From assembly GCA_017746715.1 (NCBI GenBank), contig JAGHZQ010000043.1, positions 28,470-92,469 on the forward strand: DNA of 64,000 bases, written 5' to 3'. How positions within the stretch are numbered: position 1 is the stretch's first letter; each line of letters begins with the position of its first letter. A model generated the notes under the pieces. The model saw nothing but the letters and a program-made list of their open reading frames with translations. It was not told where the DNA came from and searched no databases. The position numbers and the translations under genes were made by a program. The stretch is from Cyanobacteria bacterium SBLK. Lineage in GTDB: Bacteria > Cyanobacteriota > Cyanobacteriia > Cyanobacteriales > Spirulinaceae. Below, piece after piece: positions 36,104 through 46,307 of this stretch.

Positions 36104-36757
36104 ATGATCGTTTGCCCAAATTGCAATCACCAAAATCCCGATGGCGCCAGTCAATGCGAAGCCTGTTACACGCCTCTTCCCATCATGACCCATTGCCCGA
36201 ATTGCGGGGCAACCGTGCAAGCCGATGCCAGTTTTTGCGGACAATGCGGCTATAACTTGCAGGAAACCAGCATGACTGTTGCAGAGGAAGGGGGAAACGG
36301 GATCGAACTCAATAAGCCCGACCCGATCGCGCCCTCGCTTTCGACTTCGGCGGCAACAGTAGTGGAGGTGGAAAGTTCTGCACCGCCGACCCCAGTTCCC
36401 GCAGGAGGCGCATCTACGCAACTCCAAATCGCAACAGCCAGCTTGCTTCACGTGCAAACCAATACTTCCCTCGAATTGCCTCAAAATTTATCCGTGATTC
36501 ATTTGGGAAAACCGGGCGGCCCCATTCCTCCCGATATTGACGTTTCCGGGTTTCCCGACTCGGCGATCGTCTCGCGGGTTCATGCGGATATTCGCATTGA
36601 AGCCGATGTGTTTTTCCTTGAAGATATGGGCAGTTCTAACGGAACTTATGTCAATCACAACCCCCTGCTACCGGGAAATCGCCACCGTCTCAGAGCCGGA
36701 GATCGCATTGCCTTGGGTAAAGAAGACAAAGTCACGTTTATTTTTCAGCTTGCTTAG
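36104..36757 (+). CDS. Double zinc-ribbon protein with FHA domain
   Basis: A 217-residue protein. Two zinc ribbons occupy Cys4/7/18/21 and Cys31/34/45/48. A Pro/Thr-rich linker (about 60-115) leads to an FHA domain (about 120-215) with VIHLGKPG, VSRVHADI, DMGSSNGTYVN and RLRAGDRIALG, including the Arg, Ser, His and Asn used to bind phosphothreonine. Such proteins read kinase output; a WD40 kinase and another kinase lie in the same window. Its end overlaps the convergent brkB-like gene by 20 bp. Confidence 0.92.
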   Translation: MIVCPNCNHQNPDGASQCEACYTPLPIMTHCPNCGATVQADASFCGQCGYNLQETSMTVAEEGGNGIELNKPDPIAPSLSTSAATVVEVESSAPPTPVPAGGASTQLQIATASLLHVQTNTSLELPQNLSVIHLGKPGGPIPPDIDVSGFPDSAIVSRVHADIRIEADVFFLEDMGSSNGTYVNHNPLLPGNRHRLRAGDRIALGKEDKVTFIFQLA

Positions 36758-37850
36758 GAAAGGGCGACTCGGGATGAGAGGGATGGGGAGGATGGAGGGG
36801 CGAGCGATCGTGGATGCGTTTGGCGTTATCGCGCAGCATGGTTTCTGCTGTATTTCGCAGCAGTTCTTCAGCGCGATCGCTTCCCATTTTTTGCGCCATT
36901 CTGGTTTTCATGGCTTCTCCGACGGTGACATTAATTACGCCGCCGATGAGAAGAACGAGGGAGGTTAAATACAACCAGAGCATTAAGACGATAACCGCTC
37001 CCACTGCCCCGTAAACTTTGTTATACGCGCCAAAATTATCGACATAGGTGCGGAACAGCCACGAAATTCCCGCCCAAGAAAAACCGGCCAGCATTGCGCC
37101 TGGGAATAGGGGAGTGCCTTTGCGCCACCGACTCGGACCCAAACGGTAAATCAAGGCAAAGGCAACAATAACAATGCTGAGAGCTAAAGGCCAATTGAGT
37201 TGCTGCCAGAGTTTGAGCAACCAGTAACCCCCGATTTCCAATTGGTCGATGGGCAGTGCCTCGATGGTGCGAACGGCAAATTTAACCAGTGCATCGCCGA
37301 TAAGAACGAGGAATGAGGCAATGAGCAGCAGTCCGATACTGCCGAGAGTGAGAAGCAGGGAGATAATTTTCGCTTGCCACCAAGGTCGTCGTCTGCGTCG
37401 GGGAATTTCGTGGATGCGATCGAGGGCATTCATGGCAGCTCCGATCGCGGCAGAGGAAATCCACACGGTGGCGGCAAAACTCACGGAAAATAAACTGGTA
37501 CTGCGAGTACGAGTAATTTCTTCGACAAAATTGGTGAGAAGATCCCAAACCAAATCCGGGGCGACGATTTTCAGGTTGGCTGCCAATCCCCGCACGGTAG
37601 AATTGAGGGACTCTTCCGGCATAAATCCGAATTGGGCGACGATCGCTCTGAAGAGGGTAGCGAGGGGGTCTTCAAAGAGGGCGATCGCAGTAATGAGGGC
37701 CAAAATTGCCGGAAACAATGCTAGGAGGGAGTTATAAGCCATTTCTGCCGAAAGACCCGCCAAACGCTGGCGAAAAATTCGACCGATGATGGTTCGCACG
37801 ACCGACCAATTCAGATAGGAAAAGAAGCGAAAAAACTGCGAGAATGGCAT
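36738..37850 (-). CDS. YihY/BrkB family membrane protein
   Basis: A 370-residue protein with six hydrophobic segments between residues 30 and 305, typical of the YihY/BrkB family: AGLSAEMAYNSLLALFPAILAL, the central SSAAIGAAMNALDRIHEI, PGAMLAGFSWAGISWLFRTYV and YGAVGAVIVLMLWLYLTSLVLLIG blocks. The C-terminal 45 residues are hydrophilic and His/Pro-rich. The family is sometimes called ribonuclease BN by an old error; it probably transports small solutes or lipids. The role is not established. Confidence 0.87.
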   Translation of the reverse strand: MPFSQFFRFFSYLNWSVVRTIIGRIFRQRLAGLSAEMAYNSLLALFPAILALITAIALFEDPLATLFRAIVAQFGFMPEESLNSTVRGLAANLKIVAPDLVWDLLTNFVEEITRTRSTSLFSVSFAATVWISSAAIGAAMNALDRIHEIPRRRRRPWWQAKIISLLLTLGSIGLLLIASFLVLIGDALVKFAVRTIEALPIDQLEIGGYWLLKLWQQLNWPLALSIVIVAFALIYRLGPSRWRKGTPLFPGAMLAGFSWAGISWLFRTYVDNFGAYNKVYGAVGAVIVLMLWLYLTSLVLLIGGVINVTVGEAMKTRMAQKMGSDRAEELLRNTAETMLRDNAKRIHDRSPLHPPHPSHPESPFPKQAEK

Positions 37851-38053
37851 GGGAAAACCAACGGGCTATCTTAACTCTAGCGTAGTGCAGATATCTTATC
37901 CCCACGAGGGCAGCAGGGAAAATTGGGTTTTGGCCGATCTCCTCATTCCTATTCCCCACTTCCCAGTACATAGCGCTATGCTCTAATTTTGCGGTAAATT
38001 TTGGGAGAGAACGATCGCATCGGATCGCGATTTTTGATAAGGAGTGCGGCGTT

Positions 38054-38497
38054 ATGAGCGAAGAGGTTATGCAATGGCTGGCGGAAATTCGGACGTTGAA
38101 GCAGGAGTTGGCGCAAGCCGAGAGCGATCGCAATGCGGCGATGGAAAGTGCGGCCCATTGGCGCAAACTTTATAATATCGAAGCGCGACAGCGACGGGAG
38201 GAGGCGCGGACGGCTCGGGAGGAGAGCCAGCACTTGCAAGCACGACTAGCAGAGTTTACCGAGGATGAGCGATCGGGATCGGTGGAGGATCTCGATGCGT
38301 CTATTCGAGCGGAAATTGCAGCGTTGGAGACTCCCGAAGCGTTGAGGGACAAGTTAATTGCGGTCATTCAGGAGCGCGATCGGGCGTTGGAGGCGTTGAA
38401 AAGCGAACAGGAAAATCACGTCGAAACCCGCCGCAGTTTAACGGCAGTCATCGGCGATACTATCGATCAATTGACGCGGATGCGAAATGAGAAATGA
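38054..38497 (+). CDS. Hypothetical coiled-coil protein
   Basis: A 147-residue, highly charged, almost fully helical protein (EVMQWLAEIRTLKQELAQAESDRNAAMESAAHWRKLYN, in residues 4-42, then RREEARTAREESQHLQARL and LIAVIQERDRALEALKSEQ). Heptad patterns are clear throughout. There is no membrane segment or catalytic motif. I do not recognise a function. A terminator-like hairpin follows at 38572. Confidence 0.72.
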   Translation: MSEEVMQWLAEIRTLKQELAQAESDRNAAMESAAHWRKLYNIEARQRREEARTAREESQHLQARLAEFTEDERSGSVEDLDASIRAEIAALETPEALRDKLIAVIQERDRALEALKSEQENHVETRRSLTAVIGDTIDQLTRMRNEK

Positions 38498-38571
38498 TTT
38501 TTGTTATTTGTTATTTGTTGTTTGTTGTTGGTCAGCAAATGCAGGTTCGCAATAACTGGATTTGGTATGAG

Positions 38572-38600
38572 AAAAGCCCTCGAGTATTCGAGGGTTTTCT
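38572..38600 (+). terminator. Bidirectional-type terminator
   Basis: CCCTCGA (38577-38583) pairs with TCGAGGG (38588-38594) over a 4-nt loop, with AAAA before and TTTTCTTCT after. It lies between two convergent genes and can serve both strands. Confidence 0.75.
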
Positions 38601-38631
38601 TCTCTATTTTATCGCTTACAAAGCACAACGT

Positions 38632-38832
38632 TTAACTTCGCCACGCTTTGATTACGATTTCTGCCGCTTTGGCACCGCCATAGAAAACAATAGCTATTGC
38701 GATCGCTACGGCGATCGCAATACCGGCTTCCTTGTTCTTAACGGCGATGTTTTCCATTTTGTCTAACACCACAGTCCAATCAGTTGATGGTTGGGTGGTG
38801 ACGATTTGAGATTGGGATTGTTTACAACTCAA
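38632..38832 (-). CDS. Small putative membrane protein
   Basis: A 66-codon frame from a TTG start, or 40 codons from the ATG at 38754, encodes one transmembrane helix (GIAIAVAIAIAIVFYGG) with a short amphipathic tail (AAEIVIKAWRS). It ends just inside the terminator hairpin, which suits a real gene. The helix is partly encoded by two nearby HIP1 octamers, so chance cannot be excluded. No family recognised. Confidence 0.45.
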   Translation of the reverse strand: MSCKQSQSQIVTTQPSTDWTVVLDKMENIAVKNKEAGIAIAVAIAIAIVFYGGAKAAEIVIKAWRS

Positions 38833-38966
38833 ATAGAATTGCCATATAAAATCACAAACTTAAAGTTTACACGGGTAGAATGACCATTCCACGGTAAAAT
38901 AGAAAAAATATCCCATTCCACATAGAGTATTTCTGAAAAACTGAGATGCCCTCGAGTTTCCTTTAG

Positions 38967-40286
38967 CTAGGAAATACAAGTTTCTAGTAACGCTTCAATC
39001 CCCGCAACAGGAATAATCGGCACATTTAATTGTTCGGATACTTCTTGTATTGTTAAATCGTCGAGAAATCTCGTGTCATCGTGTTTGAGCATCAGAGACG
39101 GAAGTAAAATAGCTTCTCCTAACTCTCGATCTGCTAATTCTAAAAGCAAATCTTGTCCCGTCAATAATCCCGTTACGGTGATTTCTTGTCCCCAATACGT
39201 GCTTTTTAAGGCTGCCAGTTTTATCTCTAGTCCTTCCACTGCATTTAATCGCTTGACTAAAGGTTGAAAGGCTGTTTCTACTGCATTGCCAACAACCCAA
39301 GTATAAGAACGTCGAGAGGATATCTCAAATGGTAAAATCTCATCGGCTAAGATTTGAAATTCTTTGATAAATTGACGAATAGAACCGACCCCATTGCCAA
39401 TCTGCGGGTAATCTTCATAATGACTTTCTTCGGGTAACTCCTCTCTGGCAATTAAAAACCATTCATCTGCCAACCATGCAAAAGTCGTTCCTAAAGATTG
39501 TTTGAATTTTGCTTGTAATGTCTTGACTAAAGCAATCGTCTCTCTCGCTTTTTCCGGAGTTACAAGGGTCAATTCATCGCGATCGGGACGAAAGCGAGTT
39601 AAGCCAACGGGAACGACAGCGGCAGAAATAACGGCGGGGATTTCTCCTTGATGAAAAGCAGCGAGATCGGTTAAAGTTTGTTCGAGAGCAGTTCCATCAT
39701 TGATTTCTGGACAAACGACAACCTGAGCGTGCACTTGCAATCGTCGTTCTTGAAACCAGCGAAATTGCTCTAAAATTTGTCCCGCACGCGGATTTTTTAA
39801 TAAACGAATTCTTAATTCCGGTTCTGTAGCATGAACGGAGACATATAACGGAGAAAGACGCATTTGTTCGATACGCTCCCATTCTTTCGGCGGTAAATTT
39901 GTCAGGGTTAAATAACTGCCATAGAGAAAGCTGAGGCGATAATCATCATCTTTAAAGTATAAACTTTCCCGCTTGCCGGGAGGTTGCTGGTCGATAAAAC
40001 AAAACGGACAATGATTATTGCATTGAATTAATCCATCAAATAGTGCTGTTTCAAACTCCAATCCCAAATCTTCATCGAATTCTTTTTCAATTTCAACCTG
40101 ATGGATTTTTCCCACCGTATCGAGAACTTCTAATTCTAAAAACTCATCACTACAAAGAAACCGATAATCAATTAAATCTCTCGGTTTCACGCCATTAATA
40201 GACACGATCGCATCCCCCGGTTCAAAACCGATTTCTTCGCCAAGCGAATCGGGATTCACTTGAGTAATACGAGCAGGCTGAAGCAT
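38967..40286 (-). CDS. PDZ/radical SAM/DUF512 protein (TIGR03279-type)
   Basis: A 439-residue protein of a cyanobacterial-type family. Residues 1-65 are PDZ-like (ARITQVNPDSLGEEIGFEPGDAIVSING), Cys89, Cys93 and Cys96 (CNNHCPFC) form the radical SAM cluster site, and the C-terminal half is DUF512 (SLGTTFAWLADEWFLIA, VTGLLTGQDLL, LPSLMLKHDDTRFLDD). The family is close to the bacterial YtlR/DUF512 proteins of unknown reaction. The ATG at 40286 gives the family start; the upstream frame reads repeat DNA. Confidence 0.92.
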   Translation of the reverse strand: MLQPARITQVNPDSLGEEIGFEPGDAIVSINGVKPRDLIDYRFLCSDEFLELEVLDTVGKIHQVEIEKEFDEDLGLEFETALFDGLIQCNNHCPFCFIDQQPPGKRESLYFKDDDYRLSFLYGSYLTLTNLPPKEWERIEQMRLSPLYVSVHATEPELRIRLLKNPRAGQILEQFRWFQERRLQVHAQVVVCPEINDGTALEQTLTDLAAFHQGEIPAVISAAVVPVGLTRFRPDRDELTLVTPEKARETIALVKTLQAKFKQSLGTTFAWLADEWFLIAREELPEESHYEDYPQIGNGVGSIRQFIKEFQILADEILPFEISSRRSYTWVVGNAVETAFQPLVKRLNAVEGLEIKLAALKSTYWGQEITVTGLLTGQDLLLELADRELGEAILLPSLMLKHDDTRFLDDLTIQEVSEQLNVPIIPVAGIEALLETCIS

Positions 40287-40352
40287 TTTCAGTGATCGGT
40301 AAACAGTTATCAGCGATCGGAAATCGCCCAACAACGAACAACAAACAACAAA

Positions 40353-41378
40353 CTATCCATTTAACCAATTAAAACCGATACCCAGTAAAATGAGAACGCC
40401 AAAGACAACGCGGTACCAGACAAAAACCCAAGTGTTTTGTTTTTGCAAATAACCGATAAACCAAGCGATCGCGCCATAGGAAAAAATCGCCGAAGAAATC
40501 GTTCCCACCAAAAGCGCCCAAAGTTCGCTATTACTCACCGTCACGTCGAGAACGTCGGTTTTAAATTGCACCAAACCCGCCAAAGTAATCGCCGGAATGC
40601 CCAAGAGAAAGGAGAAACGCGCTGCTGTCGCCCGTTCCAGTCCCATAAACAACCCCGCCGTAATGGTAGATCCCGATCGCGAAACTCCCGGCATCAGCGC
40701 CAAAGCCTGGGCTGCTCCCATTAAAATACCATCCCGCATCTTTAAACCTTGAAAATCCCTTTGACGGCGACCCCATTGTTCCGCCAATCCTAAGAAAATC
40801 CCCATAACAATAGAAGCGATCGCGATCGATGTTAGGCTGCGAATGGGCGAATTATCCAAATCCGGTACTAATTTTTTTAACAATAACCCGCAAATGACAA
40901 TGGGCAAAGTCCCCACGGCAATCCCCGCAGCAATGCGAAACTCCGTCGCTTCATAAGTCCCCTTGCGGATCGCCGCGATCGCCCCGCGAGTCAAATCTGC
41001 AATATCCCGCCAAAAATACCACAACACCGCACCAATGCTGCCCAATTGAATCGTCGCCGCAAACGTGACCCCGGGATCTCCCCAACCCAACGCTACCGGT
41101 ACCACCTTCAAATGTGCCGTACTGCTAATGGGGATAAATTCTGTCAATCCCTGCACCATTCCCAAAATCAAAGCCTGCCACCAATGTAGGGATGCTGCAT
41201 GCAACGTCCCTACATCTTGCGCTCCTCCAGACTTGGCAAATAAAGCCGAGAGAGCGATCGCCAAAGCCAAACCCAACATCATCTCGCTGAGGCGATTAAG
41301 CCGATGGCGTATTGTTGGTGATGGTAATTGCCTCGATTTTTGCGATTTTCCTCCGGGGACGCCATGCGATCGCTTCAA
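40353..41378 (-). CDS. uppP: Undecaprenyl-diphosphate phosphatase
   Basis: A 341-residue membrane phosphatase that recycles the C55 lipid carrier for peptidoglycan and polysaccharide synthesis. The two catalytic blocks are QGLTEFIPISSTAHL (with the Glu-rich first motif) and PGVSRSGSTITAGLFMG. About eight hydrophobic helices follow. AGGAG at 41386-41390 supports a TTG start at 41378, giving a basic 30-residue leader before the first hydrophobic segment (MMLGLALAIALSALFA). Bacitracin resistance is the usual associated phenotype. Confidence 0.95.
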   Translation of the reverse strand: MKRSHGVPGGKSQKSRQLPSPTIRHRLNRLSEMMLGLALAIALSALFAKSGGAQDVGTLHAASLHWWQALILGMVQGLTEFIPISSTAHLKVVPVALGWGDPGVTFAATIQLGSIGAVLWYFWRDIADLTRGAIAAIRKGTYEATEFRIAAGIAVGTLPIVICGLLLKKLVPDLDNSPIRSLTSIAIASIVMGIFLGLAEQWGRRQRDFQGLKMRDGILMGAAQALALMPGVSRSGSTITAGLFMGLERATAARFSFLLGIPAITLAGLVQFKTDVLDVTVSNSELWALLVGTISSAIFSYGAIAWFIGYLQKQNTWVFVWYRVVFGVLILLGIGFNWLNG

Positions 41379-41412
41379 ACGTAAACTCCTTTTTGAATTT
41401 TGAGAGCGAGGG

Positions 41413-41433
41413 ATGCTGAACTAAATTCAGCAT
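41413..41433. promoter_or_regulatory. Perfect palindrome upstream of uppP
   Basis: ATGCTGAA (41413-41420) and TTCAGCAT (41426-41433) form a perfect 8-bp dyad with a 5-nt spacer, 35 bp before the uppP start. No T-run follows on either strand. It may be an operator or an RNA hairpin. Confidence 0.45.
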
Positions 41434-41468
41434 ATCCAATCGCTGTGTTGAATTTTGAATGGTTACCG

Positions 41469-41849
41469 TTACGGCAAAAATCGATCCAAGATTTTCTTGA
41501 GTTCTTGCAGTTCGGTTTCAATGTCTCCTTCTTTTGCCGCTCGGGTCACGCATTCATTTAAATGCTCGTCGAGAATCAACCGCGCCACGCGATCGAGAGC
41601 GCCGCGCACGGCAGCAATTTGAATGAGAACGTCAGAGCAATGGGTATCGTTTTGAACCATGGTCTTAATGCCCCGCACGTGCCCCTCTATCCTGGAGAGC
41701 CGATTGAGAATGCGGCGTTGGGACTCCTCATTATGGACGTGATGGCGATTCTCTGTGGGAGAGGCAACGCGGGGGAGATCGAGGGGAGCGGAAGCATCTC
41801 CCTCAGTTTTTCGAGGGAGTTTGCCATTCGGGGAATGAGAGGATTGCAC
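41469..41849 (-). CDS. CsoR/RcnR-family metal sensor, InrS-like ligand set
   Basis: A 126-residue all-helical DUF156 repressor: RRILNRLSRIEGHVRGIKTMV, Cys71, the helix DVLIQIAAVRGALDRVARLIL, then His96 and Cys100 (HLNECV), and His39 before helix 1. The spacing His39-Cys71-His96-Cys100 equals that of the nickel sensor InrS of Synechocystis (21-53-78-82); copper-type CsoR lacks the first His. The GTG at 41849 is one base past the rpoC2 stop, and its ribosome site GGAGGA is the end of the rpoC2 coding sequence, so translation is coupled. A nearby nickel efflux gene is not seen. Confidence 0.88.
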   Translation of the reverse strand: MQSSHSPNGKLPRKTEGDASAPLDLPRVASPTENRHHVHNEESQRRILNRLSRIEGHVRGIKTMVQNDTHCSDVLIQIAAVRGALDRVARLILDEHLNECVTRAAKEGDIETELQELKKILDRFLP

Positions 41850-41850
41850 C

Positions 41851-44800
41851 TTATTCCTCCTCAGTCCCGACGATAGAGTCATCATCTTCTAAAGATTGTT
41901 CCACTTCCCAATTTTCCTTGGGACTTTCCTCTGGGAGAATGGCGTAATCCAGACCGTAAGCGCGGGCGGTTTGGTCGTCTAGGAGATCGTCCTCATATCC
42001 CGATTTCCCGCCGGGTCGCGATCGCTGAGCGTCTCCAGAGGGGAATCGCAAGATTCCGTCCCCATAGCGATCGCTCGGAGTTGCTTCGGGATGAGCTGCC
42101 GTCTCGTCCTCCTCGACACCGTTTGTCAGTTCGGTTTCTAAGGAAGCAAGTGAGGAGGGAGGCATTTCCGATAAAAGCTCTTCCTCTAAGACGATATTAG
42201 CCGTCTCTTCAACTACAGCTTTGATCGCAGCACTATCCCCAACGATGTCTTCTCGGGGCGCATTCGCCTCGGAATCCCGTACGGGTTCTGAATTAGGCAC
42301 GTCTTGCCAACTCAAATTAGCCGGGGAATCCAAAACGCGATTCTCTCGGGGTGAGGCTTCGCGACCGCTATAACTCGAGCTGCCCCAATCCATATTGTTA
42401 TTGGCTAGGGGCAGATCTTCATGGGTATTAAATCCAGTCCCTGCGGGAATCAAACGCCCGATAATCACATTTTCTTTTAAGCCCCGCAGCCAATCCGATT
42501 TACCTTCGATCGCTGCCTCGGTCAGGACTCGCGTGGTTTCTTGGAAACTGGCCGCGGAAATAAAGCTATCGGTATTGAGAGAAGCCTTCGTAATCCCCAA
42601 TAAAACTGGCGTATAGCGAGCTGGAGCGCCTCCGGTAATGCCCATAGCCTCGTTGACCTGTTCCACTTGGCGCAACTCGATTAACTCTCCCGGTAGCATG
42701 GTGGTATCGCCGCCATCGTCGATCCGCACCTTAGAAGTCATCTGGCGTACGATGGTTTCGATATGCTTGTCGGCAATATCGATGCCTTGGGATTGATACA
42801 CCCCCTGTACCCCCTCCAATAAAAAGCGCTGGACTTGTTGCAACCCGTACAGTGCTGCTTCGTAAATCCCCTTTTCATCGCGATAGTACTCGAAAAAGCA
42901 CTCTAAAATCTCGTGGGGATTGGCCAGCCCGTCCGTGAGGTATTCTGCCACTTTCACTTCTTGACCGTCCGCTACCATTGCCGACTGTCCGGGATTGAGG
43001 GGATACTCGGCGATCGTCCCGTCGGGTTCGATGACTTTGACTTCCACAGTTTCATCCGCGCCGTAAATCACCTGTGCCGTCCCCGCACGCCGCGCTAAAA
43101 CGCAGGCATCTTTTGGTCGCCGCGCCTCCAAAAGCTCCTCAATGCGAGGCAAACCCTGAATGATATCTCCAGTTTTGGAGCGCTCGAAGACCAGCAGCAC
43201 TAAATTATCCCCTCGTTGTACCAAATCGCCATCGCCGACTTGCAAGAGCGCCCCTGCAGAAACCCGATACGGACGCGCTACCCGGAAAATCATCTTCTCT
43301 TTTTCGATTGCGATCGCCTGTCCCGATTTATCCAAAGGAATGCCCTCGGCAATGTCGCTTCCCGAAACCACCAAATCCCCCACGGCGATCGTAGGTTCTC
43401 CTGTATAAGACACCTCAAAGCGATCGCTCTCCCGCACCACCAAAATTCGGCGCAGGCTCTCCACCCCTGCCGCAATGCCGCGCACCTCGCCGGTTTCCTT
43501 ACACTGAATCTCCGTCTTGGCCACTACGGCTCCCTTCGCAATATCATCGCCATCGCTCACCTCCAAGCGGGTTTTCGTTCCGCCGCTCGTCGCATCTCCC
43601 TCTACATCCCGGCGGATCGTCAGGGATTCCAAAATGACTATCTGTAACTGATACTCGCGAATGGTCGTGGTTGGGGTTTCTCCCTCCTCGAGTTCGCGAT
43701 CGCTTCCGGACATTTCTTCCTCTTCCTCGCTCGAGAGGGGAAGCAACTCAATATCGGCAGTCAAACCGCCATCGCCATTCACTCCCTCTCCTGCATCGAT
43801 CTCGAAGACCAATTGAGTGCCCAATAACTCCACGCCATCGACAGACTTAACTCGTTCGCCATCCTTATAGAACAAGCGTTGCACCGCCCGCAAAGAAATC
43901 TTTGGGCCCGCTCCCTCATCGATCGCCTGAGACGGCACCAGAGGCGAGTCCTCTACGGTATACTCCACCACCGGACGCAACAGCAAGGCCATCCCCTCGG
44001 GCGTATCCACGTATTCCCCGTACCGCAACTCCTCCAAAACCAATCCCGGCAGAATCTCCGTCCCGGGAGACAGCAAGACTCCATCGGCCTCCATGAGCGG
44101 AGGTTCTTCCAACAAATGTAAATCCCCTGGCTTAACGGCAATCTCCCGCAGGATGTCATTCTTCTGCACCACCTCCACAATGCCCGCCGACTGGCAGAAA
44201 ATATCTTTCACCACCTCAGTCCCGGCATCGACATACTGGCCTTCCTCTACCACTAGCAAAGAAATATCTTTATTGACTTCGTGGCATTCTTCTGGAATCC
44301 AGACCAAAGATCCTCCCTTTAATACTTCATAACCCTGCTTTTTACCGCGACTCTTGCCGACCTCAACCCCGGCATACTTGATAATGCCTCCCATCTCTGT
44401 TCGATAGCGATCGTCGAGCAACTCCGCTACCACTTGATGTTCCAGCACCTTCGTCCCGGGGGTCGCCTTCAACAGAAACTTCTGATCCGTCGCTGTCTCG
44501 ATAATGTATTGCTCTCGTCCCCCTGTGGTTTCTCGCTTGACGATCGCCCGATCCAAAGACACTGCCGCCGTAACGATTTCAATCTCCCGGCTATTCTCTT
44601 GCAAGCGCACGATACCACCGTGAGCCGTCCGCAGGAGGGTTTGCGCCAAAACATCCCCTTCCGTGACGCGATCTCCATTCTTCACCACCGGTTCTGCCCC
44701 TGGCAGCAAATTGTAAACCGCCCCCGATAGCACCCACATCAAGCCTCCTCGTTGGGCGATGTGGGTAATATTGCCTTGGCGATCGGTCTTTTCTTCTCCG

Positions 44801-46161
44801 ATTAATCCGGCAAACAAAACTTCCCCCGATAAATCCGAAGCCACATCTTTTGTTGCTTTCTCCGTCGAGCGCCGCTTTACCAAAGGCACCTCAGCCAATA
44901 ACTGCCCTTTCTCCACTGCAACCCCTTTAGGAACGTGAATGAGAGTACCGGGAAGCAAATCGTAGCCCTTAGATTTGCCATTGTCACCCACCACCAGCAA
45001 CTTACCCGCCACTTCCACCTGTTCCAAGTCATCTCCGTGGCGGGTTCGCACCCCCCGCGTCCGCAGTTTCTCGCCAAACTCGACTTTGCCGTGGCGATCG
45101 GCTTTAAAGGAGCGCGCGACTTCCCCGGTAAAAACCCCTCCCGTGTGGAACGTTCGCATCGTGAGTTGCGTTCCGGGCTCCCCGATGGACTGAGCCGCAA
45201 TAATCCCGATCGCCTCTCCTAAATCTACCATCTTCCCGTGAGCCAGACTCCAGCCATAGCAATGCTGGCAGCAACTCCGCGCTGCCTCGCAGGTGAGCGG
45301 CGATCGCAACATGACTTCATCAACGGTAGAAGCAATCTTTTTCGCCAACTTGCCATCGATATCTTGATTGCGCTTGGCAATGACTTCCCCGGTTTTGGGG
45401 TCGACCACATCGCGCGCGAGTACCCGCCCGAAAAGGCGAGTTTCGAGGGGAATGAGAACGCGATCGCCATCCATCATCGACCCCAAAACTAAACCCCGCT
45501 CCGTCCCGCAATCGAACTCCCGCACGATAGTATCTTGGCTCACATCTACCAAGCGGCGCGTTAAATATCCCGAATCTGCGGTTCTCAGCGCTGTATCCAC
45601 CAAACCCTTCCGCGCCCCGTAGGATGAAATAATATATTCCGTTACCGTCAGCCCCTCCCGGAAATTCGTTTTAATTGGCTGGTCGATAATTTGTCCTTGA
45701 GGATCCGCCATCAAACCGCGCATTCCCACCAACTGACGCACCTGAGACAAATTCCCTCGCGCCCCGCTAAAAGCCATCATATAAACGGAATTGAGAGGAT
45801 TCGTCGCTCGGAAATTACGAACCACCTCATCTTTCAAAGCCTCAGAAGTTCCATTCCAAGTATCGATCGTTTTCTGGAAGCGTTCTACCTCCGTAATTTT
45901 CCCCGTCCGATAGCGCTCCTCCGTCTTGGTAATTTCTGCCTCTGCTTCTGCGAGCAACGCTTTCTTAATCGGCGGAACTTGCAAATCGTCTACACTGATG
46001 GAGACTCCCGCACGAGTGGCATAGCGAAAGCCCATATTTTTTAACTCATCGGCCACCACGGAACAGCGAGCGCTTCCATATTGCCGATATGCCCAAGCAA
46101 TCAGCTTTTTTAACTGGCCTTTATCGACAATGCGATTGTAAAAAATAGGTTTGTCTGACAT
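41851..46161 (-). CDS. rpoC2: RNA polymerase beta' subunit, C-terminal (beta'')
   Basis: The 1436-residue second half of the split beta' subunit, typical of cyanobacteria and plastids. Visible landmarks are the start [21 protein letters not shown], the conserved [20 protein letters not shown] and the end-part [14 protein letters not shown] and [25 protein letters not shown]. The middle holds the large SBHM insertion found in cyanobacterial RpoC2. About 130 residues after the conserved end form an acidic, low-complexity C-terminal extension. It is the last of rpoB-rpoC1-rpoC2. Confidence 0.97.
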   Translation of the reverse strand: MSDKPIFYNRIVDKGQLKKLIAWAYRQYGSARCSVVADELKNMGFRYATRAGVSISVDDLQVPPIKKALLAEAEAEITKTEERYRTGKITEVERFQKTIDTWNGTSEALKDEVVRNFRATNPLNSVYMMAFSGARGNLSQVRQLVGMRGLMADPQGQIIDQPIKTNFREGLTVTEYIISSYGARKGLVDTALRTADSGYLTRRLVDVSQDTIVREFDCGTERGLVLGSMMDGDRVLIPLETRLFGRVLARDVVDPKTGEVIAKRNQDIDGKLAKKIASTVDEVMLRSPLTCEAARSCCQHCYGWSLAHGKMVDLGEAIGIIAAQSIGEPGTQLTMRTFHTGGVFTGEVARSFKADRHGKVEFGEKLRTRGVRTRHGDDLEQVEVAGKLLVVGDNGKSKGYDLLPGTLIHVPKGVAVEKGQLLAEVPLVKRRSTEKATKDVASDLSGEVLFAGLIGEEKTDRQGNITHIAQRGGLMWVLSGAVYNLLPGAEPVVKNGDRVTEGDVLAQTLLRTAHGGIVRLQENSREIEIVTAAVSLDRAIVKRETTGGREQYIIETATDQKFLLKATPGTKVLEHQVVAELLDDRYRTEMGGIIKYAGVEVGKSRGKKQGYEVLKGGSLVWIPEECHEVNKDISLLVVEEGQYVDAGTEVVKDIFCQSAGIVEVVQKNDILREIAVKPGDLHLLEEPPLMEADGVLLSPGTEILPGLVLEELRYGEYVDTPEGMALLLRPVVEYTVEDSPLVPSQAIDEGAGPKISLRAVQRLFYKDGERVKSVDGVELLGTQLVFEIDAGEGVNGDGGLTADIELLPLSSEEEEEMSGSDRELEEGETPTTTIREYQLQIVILESLTIRRDVEGDATSGGTKTRLEVSDGDDIAKGAVVAKTEIQCKETGEVRGIAAGVESLRRILVVRESDRFEVSYTGEPTIAVGDLVVSGSDIAEGIPLDKSGQAIAIEKEKMIFRVARPYRVSAGALLQVGDGDLVQRGDNLVLLVFERSKTGDIIQGLPRIEELLEARRPKDACVLARRAGTAQVIYGADETVEVKVIEPDGTIAEYPLNPGQSAMVADGQEVKVAEYLTDGLANPHEILECFFEYYRDEKGIYEAALYGLQQVQRFLLEGVQGVYQSQGIDIADKHIETIVRQMTSKVRIDDGGDTTMLPGELIELRQVEQVNEAMGITGGAPARYTPVLLGITKASLNTDSFISAASFQETTRVLTEAAIEGKSDWLRGLKENVIIGRLIPAGTGFNTHEDLPLANNNMDWGSSSYSGREASPRENRVLDSPANLSWQDVPNSEPVRDSEANAPREDIVGDSAAIKAVVEETANIVLEEELLSEMPPSSLASLETELTNGVEEDETAAHPEATPSDRYGDGILRFPSGDAQRSRPGGKSGYEDDLLDDQTARAYGLDYAILPEESPKENWEVEQSLEDDDSIVGTEEE

Positions 46162-46307
46162 GGTTGGGTTGGGTTTTTGGTGATTGGTGATTGGTTTTTC
46201 CCCTCTTGCTCTCCCCCTCTTGGGAGGGGGTTGAGGGTGGGGATGGGCTTTAGGAGGTGGGTTGTTGATGATTGGCGATTCGTTATTAGAAGCCGAACAA
46301 CAAATAA
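46162..46307. repeat. G/T-rich interspersed repeats between rpoC1 and rpoC2
   Basis: Contains TTGGTGATTGG repeats and an inverted CCCCCTCTTGGGAGGGGG around 46216-46234. Such boundary repeats recur at 22044, 25614, 36078, 38500, 40331, 48184 and 51695. Confidence 0.6.
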
